Below, piece by piece: positions 34,274 to 48,429 of a stretch of DNA of 64,000 bases. Made by a program: the position numbers and the translations under genes. How positions within the stretch are numbered: the stretch's first letter is position 1; every line of letters starts with the position of its first letter. The DNA lies in NCBI RefSeq assembly GCF_009870125.1, contig NC_046681.1, positions 9,933,001 through 9,997,000 on the forward strand. The letters run 5' to 3'. Origin of the DNA: Drosophila pseudoobscura. Taxonomy: Eukaryota; Arthropoda; Insecta; Diptera; Drosophilidae. The notes under the pieces are model-generated. The model ran no database searches. It was given only the letters and a program-made list of their open reading frames with translations, and was not told the DNA's origin.

Positions 34274-35351
34274 TTATACCCGATACTCAAAATGAGTATT
34301 GGGGTATATTAGATTTGTGGTAAAAGTGGATGTGTGTAACGTCCAGAAGGAATCGTTTCCGACCCTATAAAGTATATATATTCTTGATCAGCATTAATAG
34401 CCGAGTCGATTGAGCCATGTCTGTCTGTCCGTCTGTCCGTCCGTCCGTCTGTCCGTCTGTCCGTCTGTCCGTCCCCTTCAGCGCCTAATGCTCAAAGACT
34501 ATAAGAGCTAGAGCAACGATGTTTTGGATCCAGACTTCTGTGATATGTCACTGCTCCAAAAATATTTCAAAACTTTGCCCCGCCCACTTCCGCCCCCACA
34601 AAGGGCGAAAATCTGTGGCATTCACAATTTCGACGATACGAGAAAACTAAAAACGCAGAATCGTAGAAGATGACTATATCTTCTAGAGTGCAAAATCTGA
34701 ACCAGATCGTATAATTATTACAGCCAGAATCACGAAAACAATTTCACTCTTTCTCGCTCTGTCTCACTCTAACACACAGGTTTCATGGTCGGTTTTGCCA
34801 ATTGCAAAATATGAGTTCAAGGATCTCAGAACCTATAAAAGCCAGAGCAACCAAATTTGGTATCCACACTCCTGTGATATCGGACCTTGACCGTTTCCTG
34901 TCCAAATTTCGCCACACCCCCTTCCGCCCCCGCAAAGGACGAAAATCTGAGGCAACCACAAATCTCAGAGACTATTAAGGCTAGAGTAACCAAATTTGGT
35001 ACACACACTCCTTTAAGATGTCACTATAAAACGTATATCTCAGAATTTCGCCCCACCCCCATCCGCCCCCACAAAGGACGAAAATCTGTTGCATCCACAA
35101 TATTGCAGATTTGAGAAAACTAAAAACGCAGAATCATAGATAATGATCATATCTATCAGATTGCTGAATTTTGATCAGATCGGATAATTTTTGTAGCCGA
35201 AAAGGACAAAAACAATTTTCAGTGGCTACGCAGCGCCCGACGTCACGCTCAGACTGATTTTCTGTCTCTCTCGCACACACTCTTTGTCGTTTCGTTTAAT
35301 ATTAGCGCCGTCTGCCGGAAGAGAGCTATACTGACTTAGTATCGGGTATAA
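34274..35351. mobile_element. INE-1/DINE-1-type non-autonomous element with 14-bp terminal inverted repeats
   Basis: The element begins TTATACCCGATACT (34274-34287) and ends with the exact reverse complement AGTATCGGGTATAA (35338-35351). Near the left end are the hallmarks of the INE-1/DINE-1 (mini-me, Helitron-like) family: AACGTCCAGAAGGAATCG, TATAAAGTATATATATTC, TTGATCAGCATTAATAGCCG and AGTCGATTGAGCCATGTC, followed by a CTGTCCGTC array (34429-34475). The interior holds three diverged repeats of a block containing CCGCCCCCACAAAGG and CGAAAATCTG (near 34590, 34920 and 35065). Two of these repeats share GAGAAAACTAAAAACGCAG. No ORF of useful length is present, so it would have moved in trans. 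The family call is from memory of its consensus. Confidence 0.85.
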
Positions 35352-36954
35352 CTGTAGAGTTGCGGTGTCCGCAGCAACTCACAACGTTCCCCCTCGTTCT
35401 GAATAAAATATACTAAAAATCTATTAGCAAATCTTCTACGAATCAGTAAGCCAAAACCATTTAAATTTGGGAATAAATTTCGCCGATTTTCAGACTTTGT
35501 ATGCGAATGGAAGGGAATGGGCTTTTTATGGCTTTGAAAGCGGTTTTTAAATCAATTTCTGCGAACGCCACTGCCACTTGGCACAGTTCTAAATCAAGCG
35601 AAGCGCCCCAGTTTGACATGTGTGCAACATTGTCTCTGGCTCTGTCTCTGGCATTGAAATTGCACCAGAATGATCTGTTTCTTTTCTTTTTTTTGTTGTT
35701 TCGAACGAATGAGAAAAGGAAAAAGAGGGGTGCAAAAATTATTTCATAGCCTGTCATAAATGTCGGCAAATGGGGGCCTTTGGCTGGGGCACAATTTCCA
35801 TCTGCAACTGCTTGGAGCTGCCGATGGTGGTTCATCGGTGTTCCGTGCACCGTGCTCCACTGTGCATGCTCCACAATTTGCAGCATCTTCATCTCCTTCA
35901 TCTTCTGAGCGGTACAGAGCAGAGCGGTGCAACGTTATTATGATCTTTTAATAGCCCGCAATTTTCTCACCTCGCAAAGTGTGAATATTATGGTGTAATT
36001 GCATCAACGCATCAACTCCTACCAATTTCAGGCTGAGGGCTAAAAAGGCCGCGCCAATTGCCAAAACCGTCCGACCCCAGACCTCAGACCCCAGGAAAGG
36101 AACAGCATACGGCATCCCATCCACCTATGTATGTATGTCGATGCCGCCGCCGGGCCCTGCCTCATCATAACTTCTGTTGGGGCCGCCGCCAAATGCTGCG
36201 GTCGGGTCTGATCTGGCCTGGTCTTGTGGGGCGTTGATTGTGGTGCAACTCCTTCTTTTTTTCGAGGCATTCTCTGCCATTTGGCTCTGTAGGGCTCTGT
36301 GGATTGCCGACAGGTTCATGTTACCTGATGCTATGTCGGTTCCCTCTCTCTCTCTCTCATCTCTGGTCGATCCTTGGCCTTTTTATGAAATTATGGCAAA
36401 AGTGCGTAATTATTTTCTGTGCTCTTAATTTTCGTAAAGTTTTCGGGGCGATCCAAGGTTCGGTTACTAAAATTACTCGCTGCGTGAAGAGCATTTTCCG
36501 AACACGATCAAGGGCTTGATTCATGGCTAAGAAATGTAGCTTTCAATCCCCTTTCGTTCAAATATTCGTCTTTCATTCACAGCTTAGTTCCATTCTTCGT
36601 AGAAGAATCTACTTAGGACGTTGTCATAACCATCTAGATGTAACGTCTATATTAAACCAATTGGAGCTGTAGTCTGTTGGTGCAGCCAGAGTTGCTCTAA
36701 TTTGCTTACAAGCCTCGCTTTGTACGAGGCTCTTGCCCCATCAGCACGCATTAGGTTCACACCCAGCAACACAAATTGTCGCTGGAGCTGCTGAAGCTGC
36801 TGTTGCCCCTTGTTGCAAGGCCAAAAACCAGAACATCCTGGCAGTGGACTGTGTTGCCCATGTTGCTGGGTCTGCTGTGGCTGCTGCCTGCATGGGCTGT
36901 TGATACCAATTTGATGGCATAATTTCACATGCCCCACGGCCATATAAATTTGTA

Positions 36955-37030
36955 TGTTGCTGTCGTTGCCATCGTTTTGCTGTTGCTGTTGTGCCTCTTT
37001 CTGCTGCTGCTGTAGCTCCTCTTTCTGCTG
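36955..37030 (-). repeat. CTG/CAG-rich tract
   Basis: The minus strand carries interrupted CAG/CAA runs that make a glutamine-rich ORF at 36647-37087. Beyond the Q runs it lacks conserved features, so I treat it as an untranslated repeat. Confidence 0.65.
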
Positions 37031-37424
37031 GTGTGTGTGTCGAAGATGTGGCAAATTTAATGCCAAACAGCGGCGGCAACGTCGCATCCTGGCCGGGATT
37101 TCAATTTTATGCCCAAAAGGTACGTCAACATCACTGTTGCTGCTTGTCTTGCCTGCCGCTACAGTTGCCGCATAATTGTCGGTCCTCCAGTGGCCCCCAG
37201 TTCGATGCCTCAGCTTCTGCTCGTCATTCCGGCCATGCTTTCAGATTATTCGTTAGGGTTTTGGTATACCCTGGAATAGTTGGAGTGGGCCTTAGTTGTG
37301 GTAAGGGAAACAAGTGGATGTTATGTATCTTCTAAGTATCGGAACGAATCTAATAAGATAACGAAATTGTAGGCGGGAGCCTGTCGCAATTTCGTCAATC
37401 GCAGACACAAGAGTTACTAGATAA

Positions 37425-37500
37425 ATGACGGAGATATGCGCCCCGGTACGTAATTGACCCCCACAGTCCGCTCATCCGAAAGTGCTGATTAGTGCTAGCG
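37425..37500 (-). repeat. Dispersed repeat, copy D (truncated)
   Basis: CCGCTCATCCGAAAGTGCTG at 37468-37487 is the reverse complement of the core. The sequence diverges from the other copies beyond the GAGCGG, so this copy is partial. Confidence 0.6.
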
Positions 37501-39896
37501 GTGAATGGATCGCCGGCTCTGCTAGTACCTAATATAAAGCTGCAATGGGTATCCCCATATTCGAATCTCCCATTCATGGTAATTATGTATGAATGCCTAG
37601 TGTAGAGAGCTTTGACCAGAGATCAGGTCTGGCTGCCACGCTGGCCACGCTTGATGACCCCCGGAGGTGTTAAAAATTGGAAAATGCAAATGCATAAAAA
37701 TAATTTATTTCACTAGTTGCACTTCTAAGTTGGAGCCGCCATGAGGAGGCATCAGGTTGGGATACGGCTGGCACTGAGGCTGGGACTGGGAGCCTGTTCC
37801 ACACACACAGTAGCTGACACAATTGTCATTTTGGCGGTGGTGGCCGTCGTGGTGGTGTCTCAAGATTTATGCCACCTTTTGCGGAGGAGCCACCGCCAAG
37901 CGCTCGGCTACTGGTTTTTTTTTTCATAGCCATAGCCGTACATTTTTTTATTTCCATACCGCAAGGGTTTTAATTTCACACCAGACGCCAGTTTCCAGTT
38001 TTCCTGTTGTTGTTGGGGCCTAGTTGCCCGTTTCCCCAGCTTCCTTGGCCCGATCTCTAGTAGTTATGTTGTCTATTATTGGCTGTCAATATAAATGTCA
38101 AACTGTGGCTCTTAATAGCCTTTCAAAAGGCCCGCTCTCGGCCGGGTCTTTGTCTTTAAGCCGGCTTTGGTTAAATTTAATTAAAAAATAATGCCACTTC
38201 CATGGCTGTTTCCTTGCAACGGGCACGTTTCGCTTTTGTGGAAAAGCTGTTGCCATGAAAGGAAGTGGAATTCAATTATCTACGAATGGTCCACACGAAG
38301 ATATACATACGTACTCCAGCATAAACAACCTCAAGGCTAATTAACTGCAATTTCAATTAGTTTCTCCCCAACAATATTTCATCGGCAATTCCCAAAGTCT
38401 GTCTGTATCTCCAGACTCTTTTATATTCGCATCCGTATGTGCCCAGATACTCGGGTACTCGGTACTCTTAATATGGTAACACCCACACAGCACACACTGT
38501 GAGAGATAAACATAAGCGCTCTGTTCGATCATAAAAAACATACTAAAGTTGTTGGTAATTTGTAAAAGAGCGCGTCGAAAAGTTTTTGCGGCACAAAAGT
38601 GGTAGCCAAAAAATGTTGTGTTATGTTGTGCCGCCATTTTGTTTGTGGGTGGGATGAGCACCCACACATACATATGTATACTCGTACGGGTGTTTATGTA
38701 CGTATAAGAATGGTATACTCGTATATAACCAGAAAGTAGGGTGAGTCACGTAGCTAAAATATTATTAAAAAAATAACCACTTGTTCAGAAAAATATTAGC
38801 AAATTCTAAAATATTTGATTTCTTACGAGTTCATTTTCTATATGTGTGGAGAGGCATTAGAGAGAAACATAAATATCAAATATATCCAAAAAATATCCTG
38901 TAATGGTGTTTGTGTTGGAATCCTCCCAAACGGTTCCACCGATTTGTCAAATGTTTATGTGTATTACGTAGATATGCGAATGGATCGTAGAGTATGTTTA
39001 ACCACCCTATCATTACTCACCATTTTCTAGTCGGGACTACACTATACACTGTATACTAAATATTTTTCTTAGGAATAATGAACGAAAATGTGCGTGTGAG
39101 CATGTCGCAATTGCGTGAATCACAATTACATGTTTAAATATCTACATATATAATACATATCTTTTGTTTTTCATGAATTGTGACAGAAATAAGCAATATT
39201 TTGGGTACTTTGTTTTGGGTTTGGTTAAATTTCACCTCCTATAAATACTCATATAATTTTCTGATATTTCAAACTCCTCCAACAATGTTTTTCCAGCTTG
39301 AGTAGCCCTAATGTAAGACTCCATTTATATAAATATGTTCATCCCGTTTACTCTTGTTTCGGGTGTGGAAAGGGTTTTGATAAACTTTTTACACATTATA
39401 TGGTGTCCCTCCTCTCCTGCTGCTCCTCCCTTTCGCCGACGCCTTTGGCCGCGTAGTGGGTGTAAAAAAGTTGAAAGCAGACTTAATGGCGCCACTTGCG
39501 CTTAAAATTTATTTTATGATGCGCATGCTAAGCCACAGTTGAATTTTAAAATACATCCAACACACGCACACACAGAGACATAAAGACACTCTAACACACA
39601 GATACTCAGACCTATGTTGCACTGAGAAAAAAAACGTGGTTCGATAAGTCAGGCAACAATTTATTGTATTAAAATACCCATTGACCTGTATCAGGTTTGA
39701 AGCCACAATTGTGACGTATCGTGAAGAAGAGCCTCTAAAAAGAGAGCAATACTTTTAAAAAACACTGTATAACTATTCTCAGTGTTTTCATCCTCGTCCT
39801 GGTCGCTTATCCTTAAGGGAACGAGTCCTTTCCTGCCCTGGGAGGAAAAACTCTTTCGAAAAAGTTTCGCGCTACTTTTTTAGCCATGCGTTTAGA

Positions 39897-39931
39897 GGGG
39901 AGGGGCGGGGGCGTTGTGGTTGGGGGTTGGG
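39897..39931 (+). other. G-quadruplex-type tract
   Basis: Three runs of four or five G separated by single bases are followed, after about 10 bases, by GGGGG and GGG. Confidence 0.55.
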
Positions 39932-42900
39932 CTTGGTAGGGTGTGGAAAATGGCATGTTAGCATGTGCCTTGGCTGTCAAGAACGCTGCGGGGCTTAACG
40001 AAAGGATTTATGTATCAACGCTTTAAAATTTGGCTCAGATAACGCGCGTTTAATTGGCTCGGGGAGCGTGTGCAGCCCGACAAAACTTATCCTTGGTCCT
40101 AGGTCCTGGTACCCTTGGTCTCTGGGGCTCATATGAATTCAGCATTTTTCCATATACACCCACTCACACGGACAGACCAATTTGTGCATATGTATTTGTG
40201 TGCTAACTGCTTTAGAATCTTTTTTAAAAGTGCGTGTCGCTGCTTATCTGAGTTTTAGAAAATTGAGTGTTGGTTGGATGGGGTTGGGTTGCGGGTTGGA
40301 CTGTGACTGGAAAGAGTAATAGTCCATGAGATTTCGAAGGCTTTTTGGAAAGTAAATGACTCTAGAAAAATATATAGTACCTATACCAAAAGGAAAACAT
40401 TTAAGGCATAGTTTAAAAGGATAAAACATAGCTTCGTGGGTGGATATAGGATTTTGAAAGAAACGTGCCTCTAGCGGATTATTTCTGGAATTGAAATATA
40501 AAGAATTGTGTTTTGTTTTATATTATTAAAGAGCTATTGCCTTACTTCAACTTTCTGTAGCAGGCAAGTCGTATTCTTGAAGAATATGTTCTCAATGCGT
40601 TTTCGTAAGGTTATCGTCGCCTAGTAAACCTATCAAATCTTTTAACAATGAAACAAGTAAGCCATCTCTTCCTGGTCTTTATAACACATTTTCAACCGAA
40701 TTATCACATGTTCAGAGTCTTCTTCTGAGCAACATTTCAGACTTCTGTTCAAACTGCAGCCTATACGGATCTCTTCAGAGTCATTTTATGAGTTATGCCC
40801 CCCAATTTGGGACAAAACAAATCATCAAACATCAGACATTGTTTAAGAAAAATTCCCATCAACCTCTGCCCCATCAGGCACTATAAATGTGAAAGGTACG
40901 ACCTTGAGGGGCTTTGGCTTTGGCTTTGGCCAACTTAACACATAATACAGAGCAGGGCAGAGCATATGGAAATGTTCTTGGACGAATAAAAATTAGTCTT
41001 TGGCCATAATCAAGTCATAATATTGTGATAACTTTTGTCCAAGACCACGACTGATATAAGCAGCTTAAACTAAACAAAAGTTGGGGATATTGCAGAGGTC
41101 TGAGGTCTCTGGAGCCTAATCAGCTTACGCACTTTTTGTTTGGCCAAAACCGATGGACAAAACTGGACAAAATAAAGGAGTGTTAATTTGTTTTAAAATC
41201 GGAATCAAAGCTAGCCACAATAAAGCCCAAACTGTTCAAAATGTTGAAAATGTTGGCCAATCTGCTGATATGGCGCAAAAAGTGATCGAATGGAAAGGTT
41301 ATCTCGAATAAAAAATCATGGCACAGACGTTAACATAATTTTGAAACATGAAAATACACTTTAAGCGACGATAAAACGCAATAAATTAGAATTTAATTAA
41401 ACTAAAAGCCGAAACGTTAATTTGACTAGAGATGAGGCGGACCGCCGAATGGGGTATTCTTTGGCATTTCATAAGACGGTAAGGCCGTAAAAATGTCAAA
41501 ATATTGTGCCTGTCCCCACCAGAAAGCTGTCATGCTGTCAAGCATATTCAAAAAAGAAGAAAAAACACTCTCCTCTCATTGTCATTGTCATTCAGAGGCA
41601 CCTCATAGCGAGGGCCCCCCCTGCTCCCCGATACCAATCTGTGAGACCCGGTGCCCAGGGCTTCATTGTTGTGCCTCGCTTCTAACGCCTCACTAAACAA
41701 CATGAGCTTATGTCCGTAAACCTAATGAACGGATTAAGTCGGTCGTCTCCCCACTCTAGGCATATTCCATGGTGTGTGCTTTGTGGGGAAAGATCTTACA
41801 TCGGATCAACAGAACAGCTTAGGGGCCGGGGCATCCCGCTCTCTGTCTCGGTCTCCTGTGTGGCAAGGTGATAAACTTTGATATTTTAATGATATTTTCA
41901 ACAAAACGTTCGTTGCACATAAAAACATCGTTTCTTCGCTCTCGTCTCGTGTGGCATTGAAGAAGAATTGTAACTGTTCGTATCTCAAATCGGCTTTGCT
42001 TTATAGCCACCCAGAGCCTCTGACCGATGCCCCATCTCTTCCATATCGTTTTTGGTGTTTTCCCTCTGGCATTAAACTCATTTTACAGGTGTTTAATAAT
42101 TTATGAGCTGTAAAAATCAATTTTTTTCGTTGCCTCATCGGAGGATCAATAAATCCAATTGCAGTCATGGGACCACTACTTCTTATAGGGATGGGGGATG
42201 CAATTGCAATTTGGTTGTTAGATGGATTATGCGAGGATTTTAACACTTTGGATATACATTTGTATTGGTGACAGACGATTAAATATCGTTTTGTAAGCGT
42301 TTAATTATTGATCACAATTCCATAATATTTTTTAAAATATATTTATCGTTTTTCCAAACACGATTTTGACCATTTAATGCTCGGGAAGCAGTTAAGCTCA
42401 GTCGAAAACAAGAGCCACAACATTTGAGGGCTCCCTTTCTTTTGTTTTAGGTATTTATGTAAATGCTGAAGAATTTTAAACACTTTATTGGTCATTTGGA
42501 AACCCAATAGCTCTCCTATCGATCATCTCGGGTGTTCGTCTCGAGGGCCATTCCCTATCGTTGGGGAACGCTCCCAAAAGGCGATTTTAATATGTTTTCA
42601 AATTCCGTGTAACACGAAACGTTGTGCCGCTTTCGAGGGTATATCTTTTACAGTAAGACGCTGTCGAGTTTCTGTTCAGTTTTTATGGCAATATAAACGC
42701 GACGATTAAAACGTAAAAATCAACATTTAAAATCATGTTCGGTTTAATTTCAAATCGAATAAATGCGCATAGCCACAGTCGTAGCTGGAAACTAGAGAAC
42801 TGGCTGTCTGATCAGCGAAGCGGCTCCTCGCCGGCCCCGTCTAAGCCATGTTATCTATGTGGCAGCCATCCACAGTCATGTCAGACAATCAACTTAACCA

Positions 42901-43368
42901 AGTTAGTCAACCGGAGTTGGTCATTCCATTCAGCGGCTAATAAAATGCCTAAGTTATCCCACATGAGCACATGAGCACATGAGAGGCGATCGCAGCCGCA
43001 ATCCGAATCGCAATCTCATGGATATGGATATGGAGATGGAGATGGTGCAGCTCATGGCACATCATTAAAATCAACGTTTACATACAGCAAACATCAATGC
43101 AGACAACAAAACTTTTTTAAACTGCAGATAAAAATCAGCAAAGCGCACCACCACGGTGGAACAAATGTGAAAAATATTGTATAATTTACATTTAAACGAA
43201 AGCGCGAAACACGAACATGTCCGTTGGTATCCGAAGACGGGGCGGGGCAGAAATGGTCAGGTTGGAAAGCGTTGGCCAAGATTGCCTACTTCCTGAGACA
43301 GAGAGCAGAGACCGAGCCCGACTCCGAGCCTCAGCTCATTTGCAATTCCAATTATGCACAGCATTTGT

Positions 43369-43440
43369 TATACTCTTCGCGATGGGGTATTAAGGATAGG
43401 ATTAGATGTTTGTAACGTACAAAAGATAGTAGTTCCATAA
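43369..43440. repeat. Possible degenerate fragment of the DINE-1-like left end
   Basis: TTATACTC, GGGGTATTA, GATTAGATGTTTGTAACGT and AAAAGATAGTAGTTCC occur in the same order and similar spacing as in the left end of the 34.3-kb element. The similarity is weak. Confidence 0.3.
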
Positions 43441-43659
43441 TGAACAAATATATGTACTTTTATTCCCAATACTCAGGGAGTATACTTCCATATCTGTTTC
43501 CCTCTTCTCCCACCAACACCAGCCGTTACATATATTGGATTTTATTCATCGCAAGAGAGAGAGACTTTGCTTGGATGGATCTGCAAGGGTATCTAATGCT
43601 TCGTTCAACAAGAACCAGAACTCATTTCATGTCTAATTACCCGACGATCAACGCTGTCT

Positions 43660-43691
43660 GGGGTGGTAAAGGGGAGAAAGGGGGGGGGGGG
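43660..43691 (+). other. G-rich tract with a 12-base G homopolymer
   Basis: GGGGTGG, GGGG and a run of twelve G are separated by short A-rich loops. This is a G-quadruplex candidate and a likely site of length polymorphism or sequence error. Confidence 0.6.
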
Positions 43692-46179
43692 CTCGACTGT
43701 ACATATATCAACGACGTCGTCGCGCTGATTTCATTTGACTACCAAAGGCGTGGGCCGAGTGTGGATATGCCTGCTGGTCATCATCACCTTGCTGCACGCC
43801 TCCATCTTGCCACTGCCACTGCCCCTCTTCTCATCTCACTCGATCCTTAATTATTGTATATTTTTAATGTGCAGCTAATTGTGTTGCAATCATATTGCCG
43901 TACAGCGAGCAAGTATTTTAATTGCCGCTGCACTTAAATTCAATTTTTTTTTTGCCTCGTTTATTTTTTGTGCATTTGTTGGAATGCATTTTCATTTCAA
44001 TTTCACATTTTGCTGCGGATTGTGCGCTGGGTACTGTGTGCTGCCTCTTCTTCGTTCATTACACATACGCCGTGTATGTGGCATGCAGCATATATTTTTT
44101 TTCAACAGCTGTTAAATTAGTTCAACACTTCAGTTGACGGCATGTTCCATTGGCATGACATTCAACTGACAGTTGGTAATCTCTGGCATGTTGGCAATTT
44201 CAGACAGAACGACAAGCGGACAGACGGACGGATGAACGGACCAACTGACAGACAGGCAAAATGTGGATGGAGATACGGACAGAGGAGAGATGGCAGGAGA
44301 CATTGCTGGAGACATTGCTACTGCGGACAGAGCATGTTGCTGCACTGCACGAAATAATTCATTCAATTAATTGTCCATTTTTGTTGCATAATTAATACGG
44401 ATACGCTGGAAATAGAGAGATTATCAGATGGTTTATAGGGTGAAAAATGAAAGGAGGAGTGCTGCACTGAGGGAAACTACTAGACAATTCAATGAAGTGG
44501 AATGCTGAAGGAAGTAGAAACGGTGCGGATGGGTGTTCGACAATTCCGCAAAAAGTTGTAGCTAGTTTCAAAATCTTTGGAATACTTGGAGGAACATATG
44601 ATTCATCAGATTCCTCAATCCATATTCATGCAGGAAGTTACCAAGGTTAACTAGGCAGTCCTCCACAAAGAAACCTTTTCAATTCCAATTAAAATCAATA
44701 TTACCTTAGATAACCTTTGTTTGATATCACAGTGCCCTAAATTTCTCGCCGTGTAGGGCACTCACATGCCTCAAGTTCAAGTTGAGTTGCATGCACTGCT
44801 GCCACAAATAAAATTGTTGCACTTAAGCAGCTACAACAACCAGCCTAGGCTCAGGGCTCTGTGCAATTCCTTCGTCTCGCCATCGGACGAGGAAGAGGGC
44901 TTGAGATCTGGTCGGGGTGTCTGCGGATCTGGGACCCGAGGGCGGCTTGTAAATATTCACGTTGATGTTTTTATTATGATTAACATAAAGGGTGTGGCTG
45001 GGGCCGGGCTCCAAACGCTGCTATCTTCAGATTATCGAGCCATTTAACCAAACACAATTATCGCACGGTCAGGCGGGCGGGCGGTCGGTCGGTGTGACCG
45101 AAAATAAGACCATCTTGTCGCTGGTTCAGGGATTTGGTTGAAATCGGAGTTGGAACTGCGTGGGTGCCCCACCGTTGACGGTCGGTCTGTCGGAGAGGAG
45201 GTGCCCCCAGTGGAATGTCGATAACAAAGCATTTTTCAATGCTCCGATGACGATGGCCAGACGGAGCGACGACGATGAGGCACAGTGAAAACCACCTGCT
45301 GCGTCCGGACACAGGGTTCGGTAATCAGTTAAATGGCCGCGAACGGGAGACAGACGCTGTGGAGTCGGTCCTCGAGGAAAGACACTACTGACATTTGGCT
45401 GTGTGGTGCCACAATGAACACGCCATAAAGCAAAAGTCAAACAAAAAATTAATAAAAGCGAACACAGTCCCCAGGATTGGGACTGGATCTTGGTCTGTCT
45501 GCCTCTCTGGGTCTGAGAGGATGGGACCTGCAGTTGGCCTTTTTGCATGTCGAACGATCGATCAAAACATAAACGAGGGTATGCAAATGTTAGGGGCCTT
45601 CCACTGGCTTACTGGCTACCTACCTTCGACTGTTCCTGTCCATCGATGAGGTCCACTTCCAAAGCAGCTTATAAGTATATGTACGTATCCTTTCGAATGG
45701 TTCCCCTAAAAAAAGAAACATACAAAAGAAACCAACACCAGCAAATACCTTGGGCATTAAAAGCGCATATAAAACTGTCAAATTGTTTTGTGCCGTTCAA
45801 AAATTATGAGCCTTCATTAGCGTTCGGCTTGTATGCAGTTTGTTAAGTGAAATTGAAAACACAGCCCTGGACCTGGGACCCGGGATTCTGGATTCGGCTT
45901 CACTCTCGGTTGGGACTCTGCTATGCTGGCCTTTGGGTCCTTGGACCTGAGCATATTTTGGGGTCTAACGCATGTGTTGACAGCTTATTAATGTTTGGCC
46001 ATAAATCGAACGGAAAGTAACAGGCTGCAAATCTCATTTGCGAAGGGGCAACAGTGTTGCACATTCGAGTCAAGTATCACTGAGTTCAGTATAAAAAAGT
46101 TATGTTAAAAGACTATAGTTTTTGCTGGAATAATATATTTTTCTCGTACTTAAAAAGCAGCAAAATGTCTTCGACTTTG

Positions 46180-46310
46180 TTCGACATATCAGAAAACTCC
46201 AAAAAGTACATCAAGCCTTTACCTCCGCCGCGCTTCTTCACCTCGCATTCAAGTACGAGCCAAATATTGAATATTCCGCTCATCCGAAAGTGCTGATTGA
46301 TTGCTATGCA
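46180..46310 (-). repeat. Dispersed repeat, copy E
   Basis: On the minus strand the core at about 46275-46295 is followed by GGAATATTCAATATTTGGCT, CGTACTTGAATGCGAGG, a GCGGAGGTAAAGGCTTGATG block and TACTTTTTGGAG. The arms CTCGTA and TGCGAG are retained. Confidence 0.7.
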
Positions 46311-47621
46311 CTCCACAGGATGGGTAGTAGGTGGAACAGACCTGCAATGTTTCCTTTACTTGCATTCCCATAAAGCAAACAAAGTTTCTATTCCTCTAAT
46401 CTGGTAACAAAATTATTCCACAACGCTCTTGGACTGTCTTGCGCAACGTTGGCAAATTTCGTATACTTTGAATGAAGTTTAATTGCAATAATTCATAAGA
46501 AACCAATTGAATTTAAGTGGATCTAGATCTGTTATTAAGCATTTCAAACGCCCCATTGCACCCACTGGGTGGTCCTCAAATCAAGTGAAACAAATTTGTG
46601 GCAAAAATTGCAACACACTCGTCAGCGACTGTGGCTCCTTGAGAACTCCACTCCTACTCGTAGTGCTACCAGAAACCGCTGGCCCGCAGCCTGTCCGAGC
46701 CGTAATGCTGTCAGATCTGACAGTTATAATTGCCCCATCATAATGCTGCGTCATGTCTATGACAATTTAATTGCGGCTAGGAAAGCGCGCAATTATATGT
46801 CGAGCCGTAGAGTGGAGAGGAAAATTATTAATACAAAATCTACAATGTGAAATGTAATTGAAAGCAAAAATTTGCATCGACTGGCGGCAGCCTTACACCC
46901 AATTAAAATTGTTCACACGTTTGCATAATTAATACTCAAATAGAGCACTTGTCAACGTCAGCTTCGGTGATGCCACGGCATCGGCATCGGCATCCTCATT
47001 GTCTGCGAATGCCACTGGTCCCTGAGTCCTGGTCCTGGGGCATCAAAGTGCGAATTTGCGACAAAGTAGCCCGCTTCTGGGAAGGTCTCCCCATGGCCAC
47101 GCAGCTAATTATGATTTTCATGCAACAGACAGCAGTTTGACAGAAATGGGCGGCCTGCAGCATAGCTTCTGTATATTTTACGCATATGACAAATAAAAAT
47201 GTTGCAAATATGCGAAAAAAATAAAACATTAAAATGAAAACAAAAGCAAAAGCAAAAGAAGGCCGCTGCAGCGCGCTGAGGCCTTTGACTGACGGACAAA
47301 CTGTTTGCCTCCGCCATTGGGCAGGCAAAAACTGTCATCTGTCAATTTGACAGTTTAACTAGGTAATTAGTATGTGTGTGTGCCGCTGGGAGTGTGTGTC
47401 TGTCTGGAGGTTGGTCGGTCGGTCGGTCGGTGTGTGGCGACTACGAGTAGAAGCGCGTCTGTCAGTGAGCCATGAAGCAAGCCACTTGAGCCTGCCACTG
47501 ATTCTTGGAGGCACCACGTTGTTCCTGCTGACTGCTGGGTCTGCCACTGCCACTGCCACTGAAATGTCTCTCTTCCGCTTGTAATTCATCATTTGACATG
47601 AGGCTGACTGCACTCGGCAGT

Positions 47622-47656
47622 GCCTCAGCCTCAGCCCCAGCCTCAGCCTCAGCCCC
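47622..47656 (+). repeat. (CCTCAG)n repeat
   Basis: CCTCAG units are repeated with one CCCCAG variant; no supported coding frame. Confidence 0.8.
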
Positions 47657-47946
47657 TCTCTGGTAAAGTGATATGCCTCCGCGATGATCTGCAGGCGCGC
47701 ACTTCCTGCTCCCCAGGCCAGTCACATGCTTGTCCACTGCTCAGCCCATACCAATCTGCCACTGCAACTGCAACTGCAACTTATACTCGTACTCCTGCAA
47801 TTACTGCAGTTTTAAGTGCTTCACTGCCAACTTCATTGCGGCGCATCGTCATCGTCGCGTTTGTCATTCGCATTGAAATGGAACCAAACAGACGACTTTG
47901 CAAATAAATCATCTTGCTTCGGTTCCTCTACCCTATATCAATCCCA

Positions 47947-47973
47947 TCCATCCAACCAACCAACCAACCAACC
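47947..47973 (+). repeat. (CCAA)n microsatellite
   Basis: CCATCCATCC is followed by about five CCAA units. Confidence 0.8.
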
Positions 47974-48429
47974 GCCTCTGTTCTACTTTGCAACCACTTT
48001 TCTTTTCTTTACTTTACTTTACATTTTTCTGTGTTCCCCCTTTTTATTTTGTTTGTCTTTTAGGAGTTTTGTGTTGCTTGCAATGTTGCGGAAAATGATG
48101 TTGTATGGCGTGCTCTTAGGGATTGCGCTGGGTGTTGGGGCTGGTGCTGGGATGGGGAATGCAGACACTTGTGTGCGATGACTCTATAGCAGTGGATGGA
48201 AGCCTTAAGTGATTTTGAGTCTCAAGGTTGTCTATGGTTTATGTTTGCCTCAATAGCATCGTTTTCCAAGTGATGTAAGAATATGACAAAACAGAATAAG
48301 TATATTCAGGCCACAATCTATAGAATATAGAAGTATATCTCTGTGGACTCGTAGTCCTTTCTACAGGCCTTTCTTTCAAGCGTTCCATATACAGTTTCCA
48401 TTTGAAAGCTACCATCTTTTATATACAAA

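Noticed and set aside
36647..37087. Glutamine-rich minus-strand ORF
   Set aside because: Q runs come from a CAG/CAA tract; the rest lacks any domain, and plus-strand frames over the same tract are equally open.
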